5,940 bases of DNA from Acidimicrobiales bacterium (lineage in GTDB: Bacteria > Actinomycetota > Acidimicrobiia > Acidimicrobiales > Bog-793). The position numbers and the translations under genes were made by a program. This document shows, piece after piece, positions 1 through 5,509 of this stretch. The first letter of the stretch is position 1, and the number at the start of each line of letters is the position of its first letter. The stretch spans positions 1 through 5,940 of the forward strand of contig JASHRK010000021.1 of assembly GCA_030037405.1 (NCBI GenBank). Reading direction: 5' to 3'. The notes beneath the pieces are model-generated. The model was not told the origin of the DNA. It did not search any database and saw only the letters and a list, made by a program, of their open reading frames with translations.

Positions 1-58
1 GACACCGGCCTCGAAGGTAGCGGGGAATCGCCGGGCATCTGGAGATGTTGACAGCAAG

Positions 59-670
59 GTGACCTCTACGACACCTCATTTCACCATCACGTGGGACTAT
101 CGCTGTCCCTTCGCAAGAAACGCCCACGAGCACCTCCTCACCGCCCTCGAAAGCGGAGCTCCGTTCGACGTGACCTTCCTCGCCTACTCGCTCAGCCAGG
201 GACACGTCGAGGAGGGAGAGACGTCGGTGTGGGACGAGCCGGAGAAGGACACGGCCGGAGCCGCCATGCAGGCGGGCATCGTCGTGCGCGACCGCTTCCC
301 GGACAAGTTCCTGGCGGTCCACCGTGGCCTCTTCGCCCTTCGCCACGACGACGGCGGAGATCTCCGAGACGAGGCTGCCGTGCGGCAGGTGTTGACGGAA
401 GCGGGCGTCGACGCAGACGCGGTCTTCGCCGAGATCGAGAGCGGCTGGCCGCTCGAGACGTACCACAAGGAGCACGACCGCGGCGTGGCGGACCATACGG
501 TCTGGGGTGTGCCGACCTTCATCGCGAACGACCAGGCTGTCTTCGTGCGGGTGATGACGCGACCTGAAGGAGATGGCGAGCTCGCTCGTCGCACCATCGA
601 GCGGGTGCTCGACCTCGTGGTCGGCATGCCCGAGCTCAACGAGTTCAAGCACACGACTATCCCTCGTTGA
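59..670 (+). CDS. DsbA-like thioredoxin-fold oxidoreductase with a single-cysteine CPFA motif
   Basis: The 203-residue protein has the layout of the DsbA / 2-hydroxychromene-2-carboxylate isomerase group. An N-terminal beta strand leads into Y-R-C-P-F-A (Cys16), where the classical CxxC motif would sit. A helical insert covers roughly residues 60-145, and V-W-G-V-P-T-F at 148-154 supplies the cis-proline loop (Pro152) and the return to the thioredoxin fold. The second motif cysteine is Ala19 and no other cysteine is present, so a disulfide-exchange dithiol is absent. Thiol-conjugate chemistry or a glutathione/mycothiol-dependent role is more likely, but the substrate cannot be told. There is no signal peptide, so it should be cytoplasmic. 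The start is a GTG; GGAG at 41-44 is 14 bases away, which is long. The frame stays open to the window edge with no other start codon, so a start beyond the window cannot be excluded. It converges on recA. Confidence 0.82.
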   Translation: MTSTTPHFTITWDYRCPFARNAHEHLLTALESGAPFDVTFLAYSLSQGHVEEGETSVWDEPEKDTAGAAMQAGIVVRDRFPDKFLAVHRGLFALRHDDGGDLRDEAAVRQVLTEAGVDADAVFAEIESGWPLETYHKEHDRGVADHTVWGVPTFIANDQAVFVRVMTRPEGDGELARRTIERVLDLVVGMPELNEFKHTTIPR

Positions 671-687
671 GCTCGCGTGGGCTCAAC
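666..687. terminator. Candidate bidirectional terminator hairpin between converging genes
   Basis: GTTGAGC at 666-672 and GCTCAAC at 681-687 form a perfect 7-bp inverted repeat with an 8-base loop. The TGA of the left gene (668-670) lies in one arm and the recA TGA (683-685, minus strand) lies in the other, so the hairpin would form in both transcripts exactly at the stop. There is no T-tract on either side, so it is not a canonical intrinsic terminator. Such tail-less hairpins are proposed terminators in high-GC Gram-positives. The function is inferred from position and symmetry. Confidence 0.45.
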
Positions 688-1765
688 CGAGCGATATCGG
701 CTCGTCGTCTCCGATCCCCTCGCCGAGCGGAATATCGACCAGACCGAGCTCTGCCCCCAGCTCATGATCTGCCCCCAGCTCATGATCCGTGCCGGTCGCC
801 TGCCTGATCCGCTCGTCGAGCTCGATCATCATCTCAGGGGTCTCTCGCAGGAACTGCTTGGAGTTCTCCCTCCCCTGCCCGAGCTGCTCGCCCTCGTAGG
901 TGTACCAAGCACCTGACTTCTTCACGATGCCGAGGTCGACGGCGACGTCGAGGACCGACCCCTCCCGGCTGATCCCCTTCCCGTACATGATGTCGAACTC
1001 CGCCGACTTGAAGGGCGGAGCGCACTTGTTCTTCACGACCTTCACCCGGGTCCTGCTCCCGATGACCTCAGCACCGTCCTTGATGGACTCGACGCGCCTG
1101 ATGTCAAGGCGGACCGAGGAGTAGAACTTGAGGGCGCGACCCCCGGGCGTCACCTCAGGCGATCCGTAGACGACGCCAACCTTCTCCCGCAACTGGTTGA
1201 TGAACACAGCGATGGTCCGCGATTTCGCGAGAGTCCCGGTCAGCTTGCGGAGCGCTTGCGACATGAGCCTTGCCTGCAGGCCGACATGGGTGTCCCCCAT
1301 CTCCCCTTCGATCTCGGCCCGGGGCGTGAGCGCTGCCACGGAATCGACGACGATCACGTCGATCGCTCCGGAACGGATCAGCATGTCGGCGATCTCGAGA
1401 CCCTGCTCCCCCGTGTCCGGTTGGGAGATCAGCATCTCGTCGATGTCCACGCCGATCGCCTTCGCATAGGCGGGGTCCATCGCGTGCTCCGCGTCGATGT
1501 AGGCACAGATCCCACCGTTGCGCTGAGCCTCGGCCACGACGTGCATGGCGAGCGTCGACTTGCCCGAGGACTCGGGACCGTAGATCTCGACGACCCGTCC
1601 CCGTGGGAGGCCGCCTATCCCGAGGGCGAGGTCGAGCGCCATGGCGCCGGTCGAGATGGCCTCCACACCTACGCCGGCATGCTCGCCCATCCGCATGATC
1701 GAACCCTTGCCGAACTGCTTCTCGATCTGGCCGAGCGCCATATCCAATGCCTTGTCACGTTCCAT
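683..1765 (-). CDS. recA: RecA recombinase / LexA co-protease
   Basis: This is a full-length RecA, 360 residues from the chosen start. It forms ATP-dependent filaments on single-stranded DNA, drives strand exchange in the cytoplasm and stimulates LexA self-cleavage. Visible are Walker A G-P-E-S-S-G-K-S (63-70), the catalytic Glu93 in Y-I-D-A-E-H-A, Walker B V-I-V-V-D-S (Asp141), loop L1 E-I-E-G-E-M-G-D-T-H-V-G (151-162), and loop L2 from I-N-Q-L-R-E-K (about 189) to the A-L-K-F-Y-S-S-V-R signature. The C-terminal tail is acidic, as usual. An ATG at 1771 abuts AAGGAG with no spacing, whereas the ATG at 1765 lies 6 bases from it, so 1765 is preferred; the earlier start would add only Met-Arg. 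The tail carries a perfect 6-residue duplication, DHELGA twice (327-338). recX, which commonly follows recA, is absent: a converging gene ends 12 bases away. Confidence 0.98.
   Translation of the reverse strand: MERDKALDMALGQIEKQFGKGSIMRMGEHAGVGVEAISTGAMALDLALGIGGLPRGRVVEIYGPESSGKSTLAMHVVAEAQRNGGICAYIDAEHAMDPAYAKAIGVDIDEMLISQPDTGEQGLEIADMLIRSGAIDVIVVDSVAALTPRAEIEGEMGDTHVGLQARLMSQALRKLTGTLAKSRTIAVFINQLREKVGVVYGSPEVTPGGRALKFYSSVRLDIRRVESIKDGAEVIGSRTRVKVVKNKCAPPFKSAEFDIMYGKGISREGSVLDVAVDLGIVKKSGAWYTYEGEQLGQGRENSKQFLRETPEMMIELDERIRQATGTDHELGADHELGAELGLVDIPLGEGIGDDEPISLG
751..786. repeat. Perfect 18-bp tandem duplication inside the recA 3' end
   Basis: The 18-base unit ctgcccccagctcatgat occurs twice head to tail (751-768 and 769-786) with no mismatch. 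Being a multiple of three, it keeps the frame and duplicates six residues (DHELGA) in the acidic, poorly conserved C-terminal tail. Perfect identity suggests a recent slippage event, or selection on the tail; the sequence alone cannot decide. Confidence 0.95.
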
Positions 1766-1771
1766 CCTCAT

Positions 1772-1777
1772 CTCCTT
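1772..1777 (-). promoter_or_regulatory. recA ribosome binding site that decides the start codon
   Basis: On the minus strand AAGGAG directly precedes the ATG at 1771 with zero spacing and sits 6 bases before the ATG at 1765. The second spacing is the normal one, so translation most likely begins at 1765. Confidence 0.8.
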
Positions 1778-1783
1778 CTGACA

Positions 1784-1805
1784 GCGATCTCTCTTGCGAT
1801 CTCTC
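1784..1805. repeat. 12-bp-period direct repeat in the recA leader
   Basis: GCGATCTCTC occurs at 1784-1793 and again at 1796-1805, separated by TT, giving a 12-base period just upstream of the recA ribosome binding site. It would lie in the recA mRNA leader. No function is evident; it may be a slippage product. Confidence 0.85.
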
Positions 1806-1811
1806 GGCCGA

Positions 1812-1825
1812 CCGGCTCCCGCCGG
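1812..1825 (-). promoter_or_regulatory. GC-rich hairpin in the recA mRNA leader
   Basis: CCGGC (1812-1816) and GCCGG (1821-1825) form a 5-bp all-G/C stem with a 4-base loop (GGGA on the recA-sense strand). Nearby GGCC segments could lengthen it with bulges. It lies about 45 bases upstream of the recA start. It may affect message stability or translation, but in DNA this rich in G and C a chance hairpin is quite possible. Confidence 0.3.
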
Positions 1826-1861
1826 GCCTGGGCTATATCAGCTCCCGCACCATACGAAAAG

Positions 1862-1887
1862 GGTGTATCACCACCCCTCTGTATCAC
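1862..1887. repeat. Repeated TGTATCAC elements in the recA promoter region
   Basis: TGTATCAC occurs at 1864-1871 and 1880-1887, 16 bases apart start to start. The first copy sits within an 11-base palindrome, GGTG-TAT-CACC (1862-1872). They lie between the SOS box and the recA leader, where promoter elements are expected. They may be a second regulator's operator or overlapping -10 elements (minus-strand GATACA in each). This reading is speculative. Confidence 0.4.
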
Positions 1888-1900
1888 AACAGTGTAGTTC

Positions 1901-1914
1901 CAAACATACGTTCG
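1901..1914 (-). promoter_or_regulatory. LexA (SOS) box between recA and the macro-domain gene
   Basis: Read on the minus strand, this is CGAACGTATGTTTG. It matches the published Gram-positive (Bacillus DinR/LexA) consensus CGAACRNRYGTTYG at every position, and is close to the actinobacterial form TCGAAC-N4-GTTCGA. LexA should bind here and repress until RecA filaments trigger its cleavage. The box lies 135 bases before the recA start and 65 bases before the macro-domain start. On the recA side a weak extended -10 (TG-T-GATACA, GATACA at minus 1885-1880) would put the box over the -35 region, consistent with repression; that promoter call is tentative. It is the only clear box in the intergenic region, so it could govern both divergent genes. 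Confidence 0.85.
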
Positions 1915-1927
1915 GTGGTGGATCGCT

Positions 1928-1979
1928 GGAGAGGCGGGGTGGCCGGAGAGAGAGGAGAGGCAGGGTGGTCGGGGAGAGA
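1928..1979. repeat. 26-bp tandem duplication in the macro-gene leader, including its SD
   Basis: Positions 1928-1953 and 1954-1979 are two adjacent 26-base purine-rich units identical at 23 of 26 positions. The three differences (G1936/A1962, C1943/T1969, A1947/G1973) are all transitions. The second unit ends at the base before the ATG and contains the Shine-Dalgarno-like GGGGAGAG (1971-1978). The first unit therefore carries a second, upstream SD-like copy. Confidence 0.9.
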
Positions 1980-2498
1980 ATGGTCACCGTGACAGCGAAC
2001 CTCGTCGCCGTCTTGGGCGACATAACCCTCGAGAACGTGGACGTGATCGTCAACGCCGCCAATTCGCGCCTCGCGGGTGGCGGTGGCGTGGACGGCGCCA
2101 TCCACCGGGCAGCGGGCGCCGCAGACCTCCACCGAGCCTGCGCAAGGCTGGGCGGGTGCGATACGGGGGACGCCAAGTTGACGGAGGGCTATGCCTTGAA
2201 GGCCCGCTACATCGCCCACGCCGTCGGACCGGTGTGGCGCGGGGGGACCCATGGGGAGGCCGAGCTGCTCGCCTCCTGCTACCGGCGTTGCCTCGAGCTC
2301 GCTGACGAGGTCGAGGCGAAGTCGATCGCATTCCCGGCGATCTCTACCGGGGTGTACGGATACCCGCCGGAGCAAGCCGCCGCCATTGCCGTCGGCACGA
2401 TACGCAACTCCTCGGGCGACCTCGAGCTCGAGCTAGTGAAACTCGTGGCCTTCGACGGGACGACCTACGAGCTGTACCAGGCCCTACTGGCGTCGTGA
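1980..2498 (+). CDS. MacroD-type macro-domain protein (ADP-ribose / O-acetyl-ADP-ribose hydrolase)
   Basis: The 172-residue protein is a stand-alone macro domain of the YmdB/MacroD group, whose members bind ADP-ribose, deacetylate O-acetyl-ADP-ribose and remove mono-ADP-ribose from proteins. Motifs in order: G-D-I-T (13-16) for adenine contact; D-V-I-V-N-A-A-N-S (21-29); G-G-G-G-V-D-G-A-I-H (33-42), the catalytic loop with Asp38; D-T-G-D-A-K-L-T (61-68); Y-I-A-H-A-V-G-P-V-W (77-86); and A-I-S-T-G-V-Y-G-Y-P (120-129), the phosphate-binding loop. The length is typical for a single domain and no signal peptide is seen. The ATG at 1980 is chosen because GGGGAGAG precedes it and homology begins there; the frame stays open upstream but runs through the SOS box. 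It is divergent from recA and may share the LexA box, suggesting a role in reversing ADP-ribosylation during DNA damage (inference). No ADP-ribosyltransferase gene is in the window. Confidence 0.93.
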   Translation: MVTVTANLVAVLGDITLENVDVIVNAANSRLAGGGGVDGAIHRAAGAADLHRACARLGGCDTGDAKLTEGYALKARYIAHAVGPVWRGGTHGEAELLASCYRRCLELADEVEAKSIAFPAISTGVYGYPPEQAAAIAVGTIRNSSGDLELELVKLVAFDGTTYELYQALLAS

Positions 2499-2515
2499 CG
2501 GCGGTGACGACACTT

Positions 2516-2539
2516 CCCTGGCGTAGTTGCCGGCCAGGG
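2516..2539 (+). terminator. Candidate terminator hairpin after the macro-domain gene
   Basis: CCCTGGC (2516-2522) and GCCAGGG (2533-2539) form a perfect 7-bp G/C-rich stem with a 10-base loop, beginning 17 bases after the macro-domain stop. No T-run follows, so it is not a classical intrinsic terminator. Its position between two same-strand genes suggests transcription termination or mRNA 3'-end protection. It also places the TTG at 2527 in a hairpin loop, which argues against that codon as the next gene's start. Confidence 0.45.
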
Positions 2540-2601
2540 CGGGTGCCGAAAGCATAGGGTTCCTTCCAACTGATGAGAGTACTGGCTTCTGGAGTCAGCA
2601 A

Positions 2602-3822
2602 CTGAGCCTGAGCACCGACCCACATCTCGACTGGGAGCGTCTTCTTGCCGCGCGGGCCTTGCGCGGCGGTAGCGACCTGACGGCGATCCTGGCGCTCGCG
2701 GGGTCGACCGACACGATCACCTTCTCAGGCGGGTTCCCCGCTCCCGAGACCTTCCCGACCGACCTGATCACCGAGGTCGTCGAGGAGCTCCTCTCGACAG
2801 AGCCGTCGATCGCTCTCCAGTACGCCCCGACAGAGGGCCTTTCTTCCAGCCGGGAGGCGGTCGCAGACTTCGTCGCCACGACCCAGGGTTCGCGACCCCG
2901 GCCAGAGGACGTCCTCGTGACGAGCGGTGGGATCGAAGCCCTCCTGCTCCTCTGCCACGTGCTCGTCGAGGAGGGCGACGAAGTCGTCGTCGAGGCCCCG
3001 AGCTATCTCGGAGCCTTGACGGCGTTCGCAGGCGCCGCTGCCACCGTCGCCGGCGTCGAGATGGACGGTGAAGGTCTCGTCGTCGAGGACCTCGAGACCA
3101 AGCTTGCGGGCGGGCATAGGCCGAAGCTCCTCTACGTCATCCCGGACCACCAGAACCCGACCGGTTTGACCATGTCGCTCGAGCGCCGCCTCGCTCTCGT
3201 CGAGACCTGCCGCAGGTACGGCGTGCTCGTGGTCGAGGACGTGGCTTATCGAGAGCTCGGTTTCGACGGCCGGCCCCTTCGAAGCCTCTGGTCCCTCGCG
3301 CCCGATGTGGTCGTCCAGATCGGGACGTTCTCGAAGATCCTCTTCCCGGGCGTCCGCCTCGGATGGGCGATCGGGCCCTCTGTCGTCGTCAGGGCTATGG
3401 CCGCCGCCAAGCAGAACACCGACCAGTGCGCCGGAGCCCTCGGTCAGAAGATCATGGAGCGCCTTGTCCTGGGTGGCTATTTTCCTCCGCACCTGGAACG
3501 GGCAAGGGCGCTGTACGAGCGGCGGGCCAGGCTCATTGGCGAGGCGCTCTCCAAGCACATGCCGTCCGGCGTCCATTGGACGCGGCCTACGGGGGGTTTC
3601 TTCGTCTGGCTCACCACCGCCCCCGGGACCGACACACGACAGCTCACAGATCGCGCCCGCGAGGTGAAGGTGGCCTACGTCCCGGGCAGCCCCTTCTACG
3701 CCGACGGCAGGGGCGCGAACCAACTGCGCCTTTCCTACAGCGCGGCGAGCGACGCGAGCATCGACGAAGGCGTCGGTCGGCTGGCACGGCTTCTCGACTC
3801 CGAGACGGAAGAGGGCCCATGA
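2602..3822 (+). CDS. PLP-dependent aminotransferase, LysN / 2-aminoadipate type (fold type I)
   Basis: The protein follows LysN-type class I/II aminotransferases over its whole length (about 406 residues), which move amino groups between amino acids and 2-oxo acids. Numbered from 2602: S-G-G-F-P-A-P-E-T-F-P (42-52), L-Q-Y-A-P-T-E-G (72-79), A-P-S-Y (Tyr135), H-Q-N-P-T-G (Asn185), V-V-E-D-V-A-Y-R-E-L (Asp213 to the PLP ring nitrogen), T-F-S-K (Schiff-base Lys245), R-P-T-G-G-F-F-V-W (328-336) and Q-L-R-L-S-Y (carboxylate-binding Arg376). No helix-turn-helix domain is attached, so it is an enzyme rather than a MocR regulator. The start is uncertain: the frame opens right after a stop at 2524 with a TTG at 2527, but codons there lack the gene's usual G/C third positions. 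A CTG at 2602 has GGAG seven bases upstream (2591-2594) and fits the family's N-terminus. The stop overlaps the next start (ATGA). The substrate is unknown. Confidence 0.9.
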   Translation: MSLSTDPHLDWERLLAARALRGGSDLTAILALAGSTDTITFSGGFPAPETFPTDLITEVVEELLSTEPSIALQYAPTEGLSSSREAVADFVATTQGSRPRPEDVLVTSGGIEALLLLCHVLVEEGDEVVVEAPSYLGALTAFAGAAATVAGVEMDGEGLVVEDLETKLAGGHRPKLLYVIPDHQNPTGLTMSLERRLALVETCRRYGVLVVEDVAYRELGFDGRPLRSLWSLAPDVVVQIGTFSKILFPGVRLGWAIGPSVVVRAMAAAKQNTDQCAGALGQKIMERLVLGGYFPPHLERARALYERRARLIGEALSKHMPSGVHWTRPTGGFFVWLTTAPGTDTRQLTDRAREVKVAYVPGSPFYADGRGANQLRLSYSAASDASIDEGVGRLARLLDSETEEGP

Positions 3823-3939
3823 CGACGAGCGACTCCCACTTCGCCGTCGGGACTCGTGGCGTTCCTCGCCGGCGACCGGGCCAGCTATACCACGGGTGCC
3901 TCCGTCGACGTGGCCGGAGGCATGGGTAAGTACGTTTGA
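3819..3939 (+). pseudogene. Internally deleted short-chain dehydrogenase/reductase (SDR) remnant
   Basis: An ATG at 3819 overlaps the aminotransferase stop (ATGA) and reads M-T-T-S-D-S-H-F-A-V, like an SDR N-terminus just before its TGxxxGIG cofactor motif, but then continues as arginine-rich nonsense to a TAA at 3927-3929. In a different frame, 3853-3939 reads L-V-A-F-L-A-G-D-R-A-S-Y-T-T-G, then A-S-V-D-V-A-G-G-M-G-K-Y-V and a stop. This is the classic SDR C-terminus (F-L-A-S-D-x-A-S-Y-x-T-G-x-x-x-x-V-x-G-G). About 10 codons of one end therefore appear joined out of frame to about 29 codons of the other, with the roughly 200 codons in between gone, including the NAD(P) site and the Ser-Tyr-Lys triad. 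The surviving segment keeps G/C-rich third positions, implying recent decay. The original gene was probably translationally coupled to the aminotransferase, with the permease following 15 bases later. Confidence 0.75.
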
Positions 3940-3954
3940 CCACAGGGAAGACTC

Positions 3955-5487
3955 GTGACCACGACAGAACGGGGCGGCGCAAACGGCGTCGAGACCCTGG
4001 CGACGACTGGTCCCCCCGCCCGCCCGGGGGCCGTGCCACAAGCCGGCCAGCTGGCGAGGGGCTCGCTCAGGACGATAGACGCCGTCGCCATCAGCATCTC
4101 GGTTCTCTCCCCCGCCATGGCGATGCAGCTCAACACGGGCGGTGTGGCTGCGATAGCGGGAGGATCGACACCGCTCTCGTTCCTCCTGGGAGGCATCGCC
4201 TGCCTCGCCCTCGGTTTTGTCGTCATCGGCTTCACCCGCCGCATGGCGGCGGCAGGCTATGCGTACACCTACGTGTCACGCAGTCTCGGCAAGCGCTGGG
4301 GCTTCCTCGGGGGTTGGATGTACGCCTTCGGCTTCGCGGCTTTCGTCCCGATGACGATGTGCGGGGTGGGCCAGCTCGCCGCCACCCTGCTCGGGCTCGG
4401 GGGTAACTGGTGGTTCTACTTCTTCTTGATTGGGATGGCGATCCTCGTAGCGCTGTCGGTCATACGGGTGAGGATCACGACGAAGTTCCAGCTCCTCGTC
4501 GGGATACTGACTGTCGCCGTCCTCCTCGTCGTCGACTTCATCGTCACGGGCAAGGGGGGTTCCCACGGGCAGTCGCTCGGGGCCTTCACCTTCTCCCACA
4601 CCGTCTCGGGCGGCTTTCACGGAGTCTTCTACGGTCTCATCCTCGGGGTGACCTCGTACATCGGCTTCGAGACGGCGGCGGACTTCGGCGAGGAGACCGC
4701 CAAGCCGCGCCGTGCCGTGCCGATCGCAGTGCTCGTGGCTGTCACCTTCGCCATCGTCTTCTACGTCTTCACGACCTATGCGACGACGATCGGCTACGGC
4801 GTCACGGCGCTCCAGCACGACCCGACGCCTTGGGTGAGTGGCGGCGTGGCCGGAGTGGCGGACCGCTTTGCCGACCACGCCCTCGGCACGCTCGTCAACG
4901 TGGGAGCCCTCCTGTCAGCCTTCGTCGTGTGCGTCGCCTGTGCCACGGCGGGCAGCCGGACGCTTTTCGCCATGGGACGTGAGGGCGTGCTCCCCTCGTG
5001 GTTCGCCCACACGCACCACAAGTTCAACACCCCGATCAACGCCACGTCGACCATCGCGGTCACCGCGACGATCGTGGCCGCCATCGTCGGGTTTGGTTTC
5101 GGCAGCGCCACATTCGGAGGAGACGCCTTCACGGTGTACTACCTCCTCGGCACGATCGGGACCCTCGCCGTCGTGCTCGTCTACGTGGCGCTCTGCCTTG
5201 GCGGGATCGTTCTCTTCCACCGGACCTCGCGGCGCTTCAACCCGCTCGTGCACGGGTTGGTCCCCCTCATAGGCGCCGTCATCTTCGCAGCAGCCCTCTA
5301 CGGCTCGGTCTGGCCGCCTCCCCCGGCGCCCATCAACTCGGCCATCTACATCACGATCGCATGGGCTGTGATCGGCATCGGCGCCCTCGTGTGGCTCGTC
5401 CATTCACGTCCAGGATCCATCGAGCGGGTCGGGTCGATCCTCGGTGAGGAGGGAGGCGAGCTCGGCAAAGCCCTCGACAGCCCGTAA
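3955..5487 (+). CDS. APC-superfamily amino acid permease
   Basis: The 510-residue polytopic membrane protein resembles APC-family amino acid/polyamine transporters, which import solutes by proton coupling or exchange. A hydrophilic N-terminus of about 40 residues is followed by some 12 hydrophobic spans, roughly at 43-67, 72-93, 115-147 (possibly two), 152-170, 176-197, 222-240, 255-279, 311-331, 363-382, 395-421, 433-452 and 461-482, and a charged tail. Family features include the unwound first helix around S-V-L-S-P-A-M-A, R-R-M-A-A-A-G-Y-A-Y-T-Y-V-S-R, and F-E-T-A-A-D-F-G-E-E-T-A-K-P-R-R-A-V-P (238-256), the conserved loop after TM6. The GTG start has AGGGAAG (3944-3950) just upstream. It follows the SDR remnant by 15 bases, so it is probably cotranscribed with the aminotransferase. 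The substrate is likely an amino acid or amine; the exact one cannot be read from the sequence. Confidence 0.92.
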   Translation: MTTTERGGANGVETLATTGPPARPGAVPQAGQLARGSLRTIDAVAISISVLSPAMAMQLNTGGVAAIAGGSTPLSFLLGGIACLALGFVVIGFTRRMAAAGYAYTYVSRSLGKRWGFLGGWMYAFGFAAFVPMTMCGVGQLAATLLGLGGNWWFYFFLIGMAILVALSVIRVRITTKFQLLVGILTVAVLLVVDFIVTGKGGSHGQSLGAFTFSHTVSGGFHGVFYGLILGVTSYIGFETAADFGEETAKPRRAVPIAVLVAVTFAIVFYVFTTYATTIGYGVTALQHDPTPWVSGGVAGVADRFADHALGTLVNVGALLSAFVVCVACATAGSRTLFAMGREGVLPSWFAHTHHKFNTPINATSTIAVTATIVAAIVGFGFGSATFGGDAFTVYYLLGTIGTLAVVLVYVALCLGGIVLFHRTSRRFNPLVHGLVPLIGAVIFAAALYGSVWPPPPAPINSAIYITIAWAVIGIGALVWLVHSRPGSIERVGSILGEEGGELGKALDSP

Positions 5488-5509
5488 TCGACGATCACGC
5501 CCACGCCTT

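Noticed and set aside
48..53. Perfect TTGACA, a possible -35 element
   Set aside because: No -10-like hexamer follows at 16-18 bases, and the position would place transcription inside the first gene.
1256..1897. Plus-strand open frame of 213 codons across recA and its promoter
   Set aside because: It is antisense to RecA's conserved core and runs through the SOS box; no recognisable protein.
1794..1979. N-terminal extension of the macro-domain protein
   Set aside because: The frame is open but passes through the LexA box and the purine-rich tandem repeats, shows no homology-like sequence, and a good SD precedes the ATG at 1980.
2573..2605. Ten-codon ORF as a regulatory leader peptide
   Set aside because: No ribosome binding site and no run of a single amino acid or attenuator structure; kept only as part of the start-codon observation.
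2725..4041. Long minus-strand open frame of 438 codons
   Set aside because: It lies antisense to the aminotransferase and its composition is the typical shadow of a high-GC gene. No domain is recognisable, and the + strand frame carries all catalytic motifs.
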